The translations under genes and the position numbers were made by a program. Under the pieces are notes generated by a model, which worked only from the letters and a program-made list of their open reading frames with translations, made no database searches and had not been told where the DNA came from. Below are positions 1-7,840 of a stretch of DNA of 26,125 nucleotides, piece after piece. The DNA is from JAAFJU01 sp043764895 (GTDB lineage: Bacteria > Cyanobacteriota > Cyanobacteriia > Leptolyngbyales > Leptolyngbyaceae), in assembly GCA_043764895.1 (NCBI GenBank), contig JAYUJY010000122.1, forward strand, positions 1 to 26,125, in the 5' to 3' direction. How positions within the stretch are numbered: position 1 is the first letter of the stretch; every line of letters starts with the position of its first letter.

Positions 1-236
1 GTCTGCAACCGTTTCAGCGCGGAGTAAATCTCAAAGGAATCGCCCACTGTTCCGCCGGGGCTGTCGATGCGGAGAAGCAACGCTGGAAACTTCCGCTCTT
101 CCACCTCTTTTAGGATTTCGAGGACACGGGTGCGGGTTCCTGAGCCGATCGCGCCTTTGATTTCGAGGCGAGCGATCTGTTTTTTCGATCCAAGGCTGGC
201 AAGCTGTTTTTTCGTGCGACGGAAGTAAGAAAACAT
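1..236 (-). CDS. sppA: Signal peptide peptidase SppA (S49 serine protease), N-terminal part, cut by window edge
   Basis: Only the first 78 codons are present; the gene runs off the left edge. The visible protein begins MFSYFRRTKKQLASLG and continues into the conserved first beta-strands of S49 peptidases, ending with IDSPGGTVGDSFEIYSALKR. IDSPGG is the family signature that shapes the oxyanion hole; the catalytic Ser and Lys would lie further on, outside the window. SppA degrades signal peptides left in membranes and, in cyanobacteria, has been linked to light acclimation. Having no obvious N-terminal membrane helix and entering the catalytic domain almost at once, it resembles the short (about 270 aa) cyanobacterial SppA rather than the two-domain E. 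coli enzyme. It is divergent from the exporter gene starting at 394. No clear Shine-Dalgarno sequence precedes the ATG at 236. Confidence 0.88.
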   Translation of the reverse strand, partial: MFSYFRRTKKQLASLGSKKQIARLEIKGAIGSGTRTRVLEILKEVEERKFPALLLRIDSPGGTVGDSFEIYSALKRLQ

Positions 237-393
237 GGTGCTGGGGCGACAGGATAGTTTAAAGGACGGCATGATGACGACCAACTCAGCGCATTAAAAT
301 AATCATTACGATTGCTTAACATCACTAAATTGCTTAACATAACTAAACCGTGAGTCCATCATCCCACGTTCACGGCCAGCGGATATTGAATCT

Positions 394-1437
394 ATGCCAT
401 TGAAGCTTTCAACAAAGCTCTCGGAACGCCTGACCGAATCGTCTACGGTCTCTAATTTGCTGCTAATTGCGCCATTTTTCTTCTGGGGAACGGCCATGGT
501 TGCGATGAAAGGGGCGATCGCCGACACGACGCCATTTTTTGTCGCTGGATTTCGCCTCGTTCCCGCTGGCATTCTCGTTTTAATCGCGGCCCATTTCGCC
601 GGAAAGCCCCAGCCAAAAACCTGGCAGGCGTGGGCGTGGATTGTGGGATTTGCGATCGTGGATGGACTGATGTTCCAAGGCTTTCTGGTTCAAGGTCTCA
701 ACCGAACGGGGGCTGGACTCGGTTCGGTGATGATCGATTCTCAGCCTTTAGCCGTGGCGGTCTTGGCGCGGGTGTTGTTTGGGGAAGTGATTGGGTGGAT
801 CGGGTGGGTGGGACTGGCGATCGGGGTCTTCGGGATTGCGCTGTTGGGCTTGCCGAAAGATTGGATTATGGGTCTATTCAATTCGCTGCTTCACGTTTCA
901 GATCCGGGCGCGACCACCTTGTACAACTTGTTGGATGCCAATATTTTTGAAAATGGGCAGGGGCTGATGCTGATTGCGGCGCTTTCGATGGCCGTGGGGA
1001 CGGTGATGGTTCGCTATGTGTCCAGGGTGGCTGATCCGATTGTCGCGACGGGTTGGCACATGATCATTGGCGGGTTGCCTCTGTTCGCCTTGTCTGATGC
1101 GCTGGAGACGAACCAATGGACGGCGTTGGTTCCCTCTGAGTGGGCGGCGCTGATTTATTCCACGGTGTTCGGGAGTGCGATCGCCTATGGTTTATTTTTC
1201 TACTTTGCATCCAAGGGAAATCTGACGAGTTTGAGTTCTTTAACGTTTCTCACGCCTGTGTTTGCGCTGATGTTTGGAAATTTTTTCCTGGCTGAAGAGC
1301 TGGAATTGTTTCAGTGGGGCGGCGTGGCCTTGACGCTGGTTAGCATTTATCTGATCAATCAACGATCGGTCCTTCAGAGCAAGCTCCTAGGAACCCCGCA
1401 GGTGGATCCAGCACCCGTCGTGAAAAGCCTGGATTGA
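394..1437 (+). CDS. DMT-superfamily transporter with two EamA domains
   Basis: 347-residue integral membrane protein of the drug/metabolite transporter superfamily. About ten hydrophobic segments can be read (roughly residues 20-38, 47-67, 80-100, 110-129, 134-153, 190-209, 216-236, 249-270, 280-299, 306-323), the normal count for two EamA repeats. The end of the second repeat carries the typical motif SSLTFLTPVFALMFGN followed by an acidic EELEL turn and a last helix. A loop of about 35 residues (156-190) joins the two halves. Members export amino acids, metabolites or drugs across the plasma membrane; the substrate cannot be told from sequence. It is divergent from sppA and followed after 91 bp by the ssDNA-binding gene in the same direction. 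The start at 394 is the first ATG before helix 1; no strong ribosome-binding site is seen. Confidence 0.9.
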   Translation: MPLKLSTKLSERLTESSTVSNLLLIAPFFFWGTAMVAMKGAIADTTPFFVAGFRLVPAGILVLIAAHFAGKPQPKTWQAWAWIVGFAIVDGLMFQGFLVQGLNRTGAGLGSVMIDSQPLAVAVLARVLFGEVIGWIGWVGLAIGVFGIALLGLPKDWIMGLFNSLLHVSDPGATTLYNLLDANIFENGQGLMLIAALSMAVGTVMVRYVSRVADPIVATGWHMIIGGLPLFALSDALETNQWTALVPSEWAALIYSTVFGSAIAYGLFFYFASKGNLTSLSSLTFLTPVFALMFGNFFLAEELELFQWGGVALTLVSIYLINQRSVLQSKLLGTPQVDPAPVVKSLD

Positions 1438-1528
1438 ATCTTTCCGTTGACACTTGTACTAGCGATCGCTTGACAAACGACCGCTAACCTTTCACACTCA
1501 TTACGACTTTCACCCTTCAGCCTTTTTT

Positions 1529-1978
1529 ATGAATAGCTGCATCATCATGGCGGAGATCACCCGCCCCGCCCAAGTGCGATACACCCAAGATACCCAAATG
1601 GCGATCGCGGACATGGAAGTTCAGTTCTCGGGTCTGCGGCCCGAAGATCCACCCGCCAAGCTTAAGGTCGTTGGCTGGGGAAATCTTGCCACCGAAATGC
1701 AGCAGTCCTACCAAATCGGCGATCGGGTGGTCATCGAAGGACGGCTGGGTATGAATACCATTGAGCGTCAAGAAGGCTTCAAGGAGAAGCAAGCAGAACT
1801 CACAGCGTCTAAAATCTACAGCCTAGGGGCGATGGACTTGAGTTCGGCTCCCATGAGCACGCCCGACATGAGCCAATCTGCTCCAAGTTCAGCAGCTTCG
1901 ACCTCTACGCGATCGAAAGCGCCAGCAGCCTACTCGCCGCCCGCCGCAGAACCGGACTTTGACGACATCCCGTTCTAA
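1529..1978 (+). CDS. Single-stranded DNA-binding protein, Ycf41/Slr1034 (thylakoid-associated) type
   Basis: 149 residues: an OB-fold at about 1-100, a Ser/Ala/Pro-rich linker, and the acidic tip EPDFDDIPF (141-149), which in SSB proteins recruits repair and replication partners. The N-terminus MNSCIIMAEI and the run PPAKLKVVGWGNLATE followed by GDRVVIEGRLGMNT fit the cyanobacterial Ycf41/Slr1034 family rather than the main SSB, which has a different N-terminal strand. The Synechocystis member is described as thylakoid-associated; its exact role is not settled. An internal ATG at 1547 (MAEIT) is possible, but the MNSC start is conserved in the family as I recall it. The gene ends just before a hairpin terminator shared with the convergent lectin-like gene. 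A second, canonical ssb is expected elsewhere in the genome. Confidence 0.88.
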   Translation: MNSCIIMAEITRPAQVRYTQDTQMAIADMEVQFSGLRPEDPPAKLKVVGWGNLATEMQQSYQIGDRVVIEGRLGMNTIERQEGFKEKQAELTASKIYSLGAMDLSSAPMSTPDMSQSAPSSAASTSTRSKAPAAYSPPAAEPDFDDIPF

Positions 1979-1994
1979 ATAGGATGATTCAAAT

Positions 1995-2038
1995 CAAAAA
2001 AGCCCGTTACTTCGATCGAAATAACGGGCTTTTATTAT
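1995..2038 (+). terminator. Bidirectional intrinsic terminator between convergent genes
   Basis: A perfect 9-bp stem, AGCCCGTTA (2001-2009) with TAACGGGCT (2022-2030), encloses a 12-nt loop containing TTCGATCGAA. It is preceded by an A run (1995-2000) and followed by TTTATT. It lies 22 bp after the ssDNA-binding gene stop and 55 bp after the end of the opposing lectin-like gene, so it can end transcription from both sides. Confidence 0.88.
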
Positions 2039-2084
2039 GGGTTATTAGGATTTTTACACTCAGCAGAAATTCCCAAGAGCACGA

Positions 2085-4148
2085 TTACGCAATAGTGTCG
2101 TATTGAGCGACGTTTACCAATTCAAATCCGGGATTCCCCACTCCTTTACCGGGTTTGTACGCCGCTTTGCTTAGGGTGTAAGGCACTCGACCACCTAGGG
2201 TCAGATCCGACTTCAGGCCATAGAAGCCAATGGTGCCGTCGGTGTCGTTCTGACCAATCAGATCTAGGACGCCATCTTTATCGATATCGGCGACGGCTTT
2301 AATCCGATCGAGACCCGATAGATTTAGGACACTCACTGAACCCTCAATGAGAAGATCCTTCATTTTCCAGATAATGACTGATGTTCCTTTCTGCCATACG
2401 ATTTCGTCATTATCGATGCCATCAATATTCGCAACACCAACAACCTTATAACCTGAGGCAAGAGGTCCAATGTTTACAAGATTTGTCTGATAAGACAGAG
2501 GACTCCAACTATTTAGAGTGCTACGACTATTATTTAAAGACCAGGTAATAACGCCTCCAGTGACGTCGTTACTCCAAATGACTTCACGGGTAGTGGAATC
2601 GGCGTTAAACTTACCATCACCGATCGCTCGCCAAGTGGACCCTGCTCCAATGTCAAAACCATTGGAGAATTGATGGGTGACTTTAGTTGTGCCACCCGTA
2701 GTCGTTGCGACCAAATTACCCACAACAACAATGCCACTTGCAGCATCGCGCCAGAGAAGTGCTGGTTTGTTGTCAGCACCTAACTGTTGGGAGGCTATGT
2801 CAACCGTGAAGCTAGGGACTGAGAGGACACTGTTGTTGTAATCAACTGTTGCAAAGCGGGTGTAGTAATTTGCTCGGTTAGTCGATTTGAGAACCTCGCC
2901 AAAGGTGACAAGAACCTCTGTCTTCCCAGTCGTATTTCTGAAAATCAGATCCTTAGAGCCATCTCCATCAACATCAATGTTGGCAGAAATGATTTTCCAG
3001 TTTCCACCGATCGCACTAGAAGTGGCAGGAGTAGGGGTATAGGTCAAATTAGGCGTATCTGGCGTGCCAACGATATTGTTGTCAGCGCCGACAAAACCAA
3101 AGCTAACTTGGCCATTGGCTGGGTTGTAGAACACTAAATCCACTGCTTTAGGATCTTGCGTACCCGTAGCGTTAGGATCAGCCACCGTAACACTAAAGGC
3201 CTTACGGGTGCCACCTAATGCATCATCACGTGACCCTGTTGCAGTACTGTACTCAACCCAATAACCGTTGAGTGTCGCATTATCATCGGCATAGTCGTTC
3301 CATCTGCCATCAATTTGGAAGTGTGCATATGGCTCATTGTTAGCGTCAGCAGGAGTATTATCCCCAAGACCCTTGTTATTGTTGGGTTCACCAACTTGCC
3401 AGTTCGCATACTGACCTGTTGCTACCGTCCCACCCTGATTGCCATTCCAGAACACAGTTTGAGCCTCTGGACCTCCAACCCATTTCCAAATACGATTCGT
3501 TCCGACTGTTCCAGCCGACCCACCGCCGATCCAACCGGGTTCGTTAATCCGATCGTTCATGAACTTGTTTTCATTTGCTGAGGTTACGGTCGCAAGGTAG
3601 CCTGTCAAACCTAGGAAGTTCTTACCACTTGCAGCACCATTAGCAACAGTCCAAGTCTTGGTCGCTGCTGCTACTCCGGCATCATATTTGACGAACTCGT
3701 AGTAGTGTCCGTTGTCTGACGAGTAGATAGCGCGCCCTAAATTGACCGAAATACCTTGGGTGTCGCCGATCGTGCCCCCGCTGTATGCGACCGATCGAAG
3801 AACGGTTTGGAAATCACTTCCAACCGCCGTATTTCCAGTGTTATCGATTAGAGAAAGAACTTTTGTCGCCGCATCATAGGCAAAATCAATTTTACCGATC
3901 GTAGATTTGACGTTATCAGAGTCCAAGACTCCGTTTACAACAACCCCCAAGACTCCTGTTCCTGTTCCGCTAAGGGAAACACGGATTGCTTCGACTGGAG
4001 TAATCGCGTCAGATGTAACTGTCGCAACACTATCTAAAATCGTAAACGTTGAAGAACTGACCGAAGTTTGTGGAGTAAATGTTAGCGTTGGCGTAGCAGG
4101 AGGTACGAAAAGGCTAGATTGCGAGCCAATAGAATTTTGTAAAGTCAT
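2085..4148 (-). CDS. Large protein with C-type lectin domain and FG-GAP/VCBS-like repeats
   Basis: 687 residues from the preferred ATG at 4148 (MTLQNSIGSQ); an in-frame ATG at 4211 would add 21 residues of non-family-like sequence. Numbering here uses the longer form. Residues 40-160 form a beta-rich region resembling cadherin/Calx-like modules. Residues about 166-322 are a C-type lectin-like domain with its hallmarks: ATVTSANENKF near the start, WIGG, EPN at 275-277 and WND at 304-306, the residues used for Ca2+ and sugar binding. From 355 to 670 there are about six repeats centred on DLVFYN, DLIFRN, ALLWRD, EVIWSN, EIVWQK and DLIGQN, several with DxDxDG-type calcium loops (413-419, 642-648), as in FG-GAP beta-propellers. 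No N-terminal signal peptide is seen, so secretion, if any, would use another route such as type I. Function is unknown; sugar binding or adhesion is inferred. Confidence 0.85.
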   Translation of the reverse strand: MTLQNSIGSQSSLFVPPATPTLTFTPQTSVSSSTFTILDSVATVTSDAITPVEAIRVSLSGTGTGVLGVVVNGVLDSDNVKSTIGKIDFAYDAATKVLSLIDNTGNTAVGSDFQTVLRSVAYSGGTIGDTQGISVNLGRAIYSSDNGHYYEFVKYDAGVAAATKTWTVANGAASGKNFLGLTGYLATVTSANENKFMNDRINEPGWIGGGSAGTVGTNRIWKWVGGPEAQTVFWNGNQGGTVATGQYANWQVGEPNNNKGLGDNTPADANNEPYAHFQIDGRWNDYADDNATLNGYWVEYSTATGSRDDALGGTRKAFSVTVADPNATGTQDPKAVDLVFYNPANGQVSFGFVGADNNIVGTPDTPNLTYTPTPATSSAIGGNWKIISANIDVDGDGSKDLIFRNTTGKTEVLVTFGEVLKSTNRANYYTRFATVDYNNSVLSVPSFTVDIASQQLGADNKPALLWRDAASGIVVVGNLVATTTGGTTKVTHQFSNGFDIGAGSTWRAIGDGKFNADSTTREVIWSNDVTGGVITWSLNNSRSTLNSWSPLSYQTNLVNIGPLASGYKVVGVANIDGIDNDEIVWQKGTSVIIWKMKDLLIEGSVSVLNLSGLDRIKAVADIDKDGVLDLIGQNDTDGTIGFYGLKSDLTLGGRVPYTLSKAAYKPGKGVGNPGFELVNVAQYDTIA

Positions 4149-4602
4149 AGAAAGTTTCCCAACCGTAAATCTTCGAGCCAATAAATAAAAGATAGAGGGG
4201 CGATCGCACATTAAGCCACGAGTCTTACCCAGTGATTTTCAGAAACTCTCTCAAGGTCAGAAATTGTGATTCTAAATAGAGCTAAATTAAGCTCTCATCA
4301 CATCATCCTTTGAAGGTGAGTCTAGAGAAAGTGAAGTGGAAAGAGTACAGATATTGCTGTATGGATCTTGCTGATGAATGTGTTTCGGGCACAGGTATAT
4401 ATCTAAGCTTTATATATTTAAGCAACATTACGCAGAAAGCAAGCGTTTTCTTCATCAAACATTTAGATAATCTGTCCAGATTGAGTACGTTCACTGTTTT
4501 TTGACCACAATTTCACAAAATCTTTATTTTCACATCGATCGAAAGACAGGTTTTCGCAACTATGGGATGAAGGATGAGCGATATTTCTAGATATGTAAAA
4601 TT
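4149..4602. other. AT-rich intergenic region upstream of the lectin-like gene
   Basis: About 450 bp without a convincing gene. Short open frames exist on both strands (about 4303-4504) but mirror each other and have no family-like content. The stretch from 4270 to 4610 is clearly richer in A+T than its neighbours. Since the upstream (-) gene ends at a terminator at 4603-4633, the promoter of the lectin-like gene must lie here. Confidence 0.6.
4415..4442 (-). promoter_or_regulatory. Possible sigma-70-type promoter for the lectin-like gene
   Basis: On the minus strand, TTGCTT (4437-4442) and TAAATA (4415-4420) are separated by 16 bp within the AT-rich leader. This is a moderate match to -35/-10 elements. 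It would give an untranslated leader of about 260 nt, which is long; other AT-rich -10-like words lie nearby. Tentative. Confidence 0.25.
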
Positions 4603-4633
4603 AAAAAACCTTCACTCCGATCGGGAATGAAGG
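4603..4633 (-). terminator. Intrinsic terminator of the alpha/beta hydrolase gene
   Basis: Read on the minus strand, CCTTCATTCC pairs with GGAGTGAAGG around a GATC-containing loop (one mismatch in a stem of about 10 bp), followed by TTTTTT (4608-4603). It lies 137 bp past the stop of the hydrolase gene and separates it from the lectin-like gene. Confidence 0.75.
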
Positions 4634-4769
4634 CCACTTGATAGAGTTTTCGATGACTAAAGAAATCAATCAGTTCCAGTCGAATCTTTGTCTGGGGGCA
4701 TGGTCATTGCGACACAGGTACGAGGTGAGGCCAAAGAGGTTGTTCGGCGCACTTTTGTGCCAGAGAATT

Positions 4770-5471
4770 TCAGCGTAGATAGTGAATCCACTCATCTAAG
4801 ACAGATGGCGATCCATACCAGAGACCTGGGTTTCGGGGAGAGTGACGAACCCGATCGATCGTAATGTTAGTCGCACCCTGAAGATGAGCGGCTTCGATCG
4901 GCGTAATGCCATCGCCCCAAAGATTCCCGGATCCTGCCGTCAACTCGTAGCTGCTGTACGCAAACCATTGACCCCGTTTTCGTTCGCCGTAGATGGCTTT
5001 GCCCGCGATACAGACATAATCAACCTCTGAGCAGTAGGCACCGGGATAGGTGTCGTTGACGAAATTAAGATTTTTTCGCGTAAATCGTTCTTGGCTGAGA
5101 TGGGGCGTTCCTAGGGTAATGAGGCGCTGCACCGATCGGTGGCCATTCCAGCAGTTCACCTGATCCGGCGAGGACAACAGCGCATCGTAGGGTCGATCAC
5201 CCAGATAAATTCGCGCAATCCAGCCCCCTGCCGAATGACCTACCAGATTAACGCGATCGCAGCCATATTCAGCTTTTGCGCGCTGCACTGTATCGTCAAT
5301 CTTGGCAAGAATAGACTGCATCGATCGCCCGCCTAGGGTAGGAACCCAGTCCCAGGTGGTCAACGGGACCGTAGTGGCTGTAATCTGCTTGGCTTGCAAT
5401 AAATCTTCTAAGGCTTGATACTCTTTGGCAGAGGCAAAGTATCCAGGCAAAATAATGGCAGGAAGGGACAT
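4770..5471 (-). CDS. Alpha/beta hydrolase, lipase-like
   Basis: 233 residues from the ATG at 5471 (MSLPAIILPGYFAS). An upstream ATG at 5573 would add 34 residues that do not look like family sequence. The start LPAIILPGYFAS is the first core strand of the fold. The nucleophile elbow VGHSAGG places the catalytic Ser at about residue 80. LITLGTPHLS is typical of lipase/PGAP1-like hydrolases. GDGITPIEAAHL supplies the acid (Asp about 187) and RHSPRNPGLWY the His (about 210), so the triad is complete. No signal peptide is seen from this start, which suggests a cytoplasmic enzyme. The substrate is unknown; an acyl ester or lipid is likely. It is divergent from the tonB-like gene and ends at the terminator at 4603-4633. 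Confidence 0.85.
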   Translation of the reverse strand: MSLPAIILPGYFASAKEYQALEDLLQAKQITATTVPLTTWDWVPTLGGRSMQSILAKIDDTVQRAKAEYGCDRVNLVGHSAGGWIARIYLGDRPYDALLSSPDQVNCWNGHRSVQRLITLGTPHLSQERFTRKNLNFVNDTYPGAYCSEVDYVCIAGKAIYGERKRGQWFAYSSYELTAGSGNLWGDGITPIEAAHLQGATNITIDRVRHSPRNPGLWYGSPSVLDEWIHYLR

Positions 5472-5808
5472 GAGGCGTGTCTCGCAAAACCGTAGGCAAC
5501 CTAACATTCGTAAGCAAAAGACCTGAGCAAAACGATTAAGTAAAGTGCAGGCGACGATCGGGTATTGCCCCACCCGTCACCCACACCCTCAAGTGATTCG
5601 CGTTCACTCTGAATGGCGATGTCTAGACTGCTTTACAGCAAACCCCGACATTGCCCTTCTAGAATCTTAAGACAAGTTTACACTTATTCACAATAGTACG
5701 CTGATGACGCGCCGCTGATGTGAAACTTTTAGGGGTTTGGTGCGTCAAGAAGAATATGCCGCGATGATGTACTGTAATGACGATCGCCCCTCCGGAGAGT
5801 CCTGTTTT
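5472..5808. other. Divergent intergenic region between hydrolase and TonB-like genes
   Basis: About 340 bp, containing only the in-frame upstream extensions of the two flanking genes. The A+T-rich part at 5660-5705 is the likely promoter area for one or both genes. I see no strong -35/-10 pair, operator or RNA gene. Confidence 0.5.
5794..5799 (+). promoter_or_regulatory. Ribosome-binding site fixing the TonB-like start
   Basis: GGAGAG lies 9 nt before the ATG at 5809. The other in-frame ATGs further upstream have no such element, so translation most likely begins at 5809 rather than at an earlier start near 5737. Confidence 0.7.
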
Positions 5809-6930
5809 ATGAGTCGGATGAATGCACCTTGGGCAAATCCTGAACAGTTTGGTGATGCGCTACCCGAATTTTTGCGATCGCCGATGACCCTAGCGATGGG
5901 CGCGTCGATATTGGCCCATGGAATTTTCTTCTTGGGGTTGCCGATCGTGGCTAACCCTGGCGACTCGCAAGATATTCGTCCAGTTAATGTGGTTCAGTTG
6001 ACGCCTCAAGATCAGGCTCAGGTTCCCGCGATCGCCCAACAGCCTCAACAGCCCTCCAGCCTTATTCCCAATCCGCTCTCTCCAAACGGATTGCTCACCC
6101 CACCCATCCCAGTTTCTCCAAACCCATCGCTCAATTCCACGCCGTTTGATTTTTCAGGCTTATCTGGCGGACCGACGTCTCAGCCCAGTTATTCCTCTCC
6201 TTCAAATAATTATAATGATTCGTATTATCAAAATCCGACCAGGGTGGCAGAGACAGAGAAGCCTCGATCGGATTCAGAGAAAGAACAATTGAACAAACGG
6301 CTCAACCCATCTCCAAATTCCAGTCCGTCTCCAAGTCCAAGTCCGTCACTCAGTCCCAGTCCGTCTCCGAGTACTGGGGCATCTCCCAGCCCGTCCCCAA
6401 TACTGAAAGTAGTCAAGCCAACTCCAACACCTTCTTCCTCACCCACGCCTTCAGAGACGCCACCTCAAAAACTAGCGGCTGCAAATTCTCCAGAAGAACG
6501 TGCGAAAAACCAGGCTCTCTACCAATTTGATGATGGTAGGCAGGTTGGGAGTGCGGCTAGCAGCGATGTAGGAGTAAGCCGTTACGCCGTTTGGAGAGGC
6601 AAGCCAGAAGTTAATGCGACTTTGGTTAGTCTTGGGACACAAAATGAAGAACGGCCCCCACAAGCAATCTCGATTTCATACCCTGAAGATCTTATCCTGC
6701 TGAGAGGCGCGAAGGCATCTACACTCGGTCTCCTGATTGGGAAAAATGGAAAAGTCATTGGGCAGCCTGAGCTTATCGGAGGCGGAGGCTATGGAAAGCT
6801 GGACGCTGAACTGATTAAGCGAGTCAAAGAGATGTCCTTTCCAACCTCCGATCGCAATCGTGCTGTCCTGCTCAAAGTCAAATTTGAAGAGCCAGGGCCG
6901 CCTGTTCCCCAACCCACCCCTCCTAGCTAG
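5809..6930 (+). CDS. TonB-like energy transducer with Ser/Pro-rich periplasmic spacer
   Basis: 373 residues from the ATG with a good ribosome-binding site. A short cytoplasmic N-terminus is followed by one membrane helix (about residues 25-46, SPMTLAMGASILAHGIFFLG), a long Pro/Gln/Ser-rich spacer (about 60-230) that includes an SPSPSPS tract, and a C-terminal domain of about 70 residues with TonB_C features (IGKNGKVIGQPELI followed by a helix and ending VLLKVKFEEPG). This is the usual plan of TonB-type proteins that span the periplasm and pass energy from inner-membrane ExbB/ExbD to outer-membrane receptors. No exbB, exbD or receptor gene is in the window, so its partner is unknown. It converges on the Uma2 gene with only 8 bp between stops. 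Confidence 0.8.
   Translation: MSRMNAPWANPEQFGDALPEFLRSPMTLAMGASILAHGIFFLGLPIVANPGDSQDIRPVNVVQLTPQDQAQVPAIAQQPQQPSSLIPNPLSPNGLLTPPIPVSPNPSLNSTPFDFSGLSGGPTSQPSYSSPSNNYNDSYYQNPTRVAETEKPRSDSEKEQLNKRLNPSPNSSPSPSPSPSLSPSPSPSTGASPSPSPILKVVKPTPTPSSSPTPSETPPQKLAAANSPEERAKNQALYQFDDGRQVGSAASSDVGVSRYAVWRGKPEVNATLVSLGTQNEERPPQAISISYPEDLILLRGAKASTLGLLIGKNGKVIGQPELIGGGGYGKLDAELIKRVKEMSFPTSDRNRAVLLKVKFEEPGPPVPQPTPPS
6307..6399 (+). repeat. SP-type low-complexity tandem repeat inside the TonB-like gene
   Basis: The coding strand here is built from imperfect copies of AGTCC(C/G) and TCTCC units that encode repeated Ser-Pro. The repeat unit is 6 bp, so copy-number change keeps the frame and would change only the spacer length. 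Confidence 0.75.
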
Positions 6931-6938
6931 AGAATCGT

Positions 6939-7754
6939 CTAGGCTGAAGGGTATATCTGCTCGATCGCATTTACCTCATCTAAAGGCAACCCGAGCGCTA
7001 TTGCGACCTGTTCTGACGACAATCCTAAGCCCAATAGATTTGTTGCCGCCGATCGCATTTGAGACGCAAGTTGTTCCGCCCGTTGATCGGCAAATTCAGC
7101 CCGTTGGTCAGCAGATTCAGCTCTTTGGTCAGCAAACTCGGCACGTTGATCGGCGGCTTCTGCTCGGGCTTGTTCCAATTCAGCTCGCCGTGCTAACTCA
7201 ATAGACGAAAGAAACCGCCGTCCATCTAGGCCATAGATTTCAAGATCTCCATTTACCTGCGTAAACCGAATCCCTAATCGTGGACTCACCCAAGTCTCCA
7301 TAGAGGCGATCGCAATTAAAGTCTCTCCTTGGCGAATCCAGCCGGATAGCTTGAAGCGCTCGGGGTCATAGACATAGTATTCCTCAACGCCGTAGGTCTC
7401 ATAAAAGTCCCGTTTCGCTGCCATGCCCCGTTTGGTATTGGAGGGCGACCAAATCTCCACAGCCACTTGAGGCGCAATGTTGCCTTCTTTCCACTGCTGA
7501 TACGATCCGCGATCGCCCTTAGGTCGCCCAAAGACCACCATTACATCGGGCGCTTGGCAAATCTCCGGATGCCCTTCTACCGGATACCACATCAAATCGC
7601 CCGCGATGAAAACAGTTGGGTCGTCGGCCAGCAGTATCTCTAGATTTTCCTTAATCGTAACAATCCATCGATACTGCCTCGTACTATCAGACATTGGCTT
7701 TCCATCGCTATCGGGATAAATAATATCTGGACTAAACGATATTGAAGACACCAT
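6939..7754 (-). CDS. Uma2-family (DUF820) PD-(D/E)XK nuclease-fold protein with coiled-coil tail
   Basis: 271 residues from the ATG at 7754, chosen because GAGGA (7761-7765) stands 6 nt upstream; the ATG at 7760 is almost fused to that element. The nuclease-fold core shows the usual Uma2 landmarks: APDVMVVF (metal-binding Asp), VAVEIWSPSNTKRG (catalytic Glu), a Lys in AAKRDFYETYGV, and EYYVYDP. After the core come about four near-identical heptads ADQRAEF/S (coiled coil, coded at about 7071-7154) and a C-terminal LGLSSEQVAIALGLPLDEV segment resembling the HTH-like tail of Rpn/Uma2 relatives. Uma2 proteins are very abundant in cyanobacteria; their role is not established, and nuclease activity is inferred from the fold. 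It lies 86 bp downstream of the Crp-like regulator in the same direction. Confidence 0.9.
   Translation of the reverse strand: MVSSISFSPDIIYPDSDGKPMSDSTRQYRWIVTIKENLEILLADDPTVFIAGDLMWYPVEGHPEICQAPDVMVVFGRPKGDRGSYQQWKEGNIAPQVAVEIWSPSNTKRGMAAKRDFYETYGVEEYYVYDPERFKLSGWIRQGETLIAIASMETWVSPRLGIRFTQVNGDLEIYGLDGRRFLSSIELARRAELEQARAEAADQRAEFADQRAESADQRAEFADQRAEQLASQMRSAATNLLGLGLSSEQVAIALGLPLDEVNAIEQIYPSA
7071..7154 (-). repeat. In-frame 21-bp repeats coding ADQRAEF heptads
   Basis: About four tandem copies of a 21-bp unit encode ADQRAEF/S in the Uma2-family gene. Copies differ at a few third-codon positions. The heptad period fits an extended coiled coil. Confidence 0.85.
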
Positions 7755-7807
7755 AAGCATTCCTCAAGTTTGAAGATCGACGGTTACGTCTAATCAGTTT
7801 AGACGAT

Positions 7808-7840
7808 CGACTCAGATTCCAGCGACTCAGATTCCAGCGA
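7808..7840. repeat. Tandem 15-bp direct repeat between regulator and Uma2 genes
   Basis: CGACTCAGATTCCAG occurs twice head to tail (7808-7822 and 7823-7837), followed by CGA. It ends exactly at the stop codon of the Crp-like gene. Confidence 0.9.

Noticed and set aside
1447..1475. Two TTGACA words upstream of the Ycf41-type gene, possible tandem -35 boxes
   Set aside because: No acceptable -10 element lies 16-18 bp downstream of either, so I do not call a promoter.
4303..4504. Overlapping 63-64 aa open frames on both strands in the intergenic region
   Set aside because: They mirror each other in AT-rich DNA, have no ribosome-binding site and no family-like sequence.
5737..5808. Upstream extension of the TonB-like gene
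   Set aside because: The ATG at 5809 has a good ribosome-binding site and the added residues are not TonB-like.
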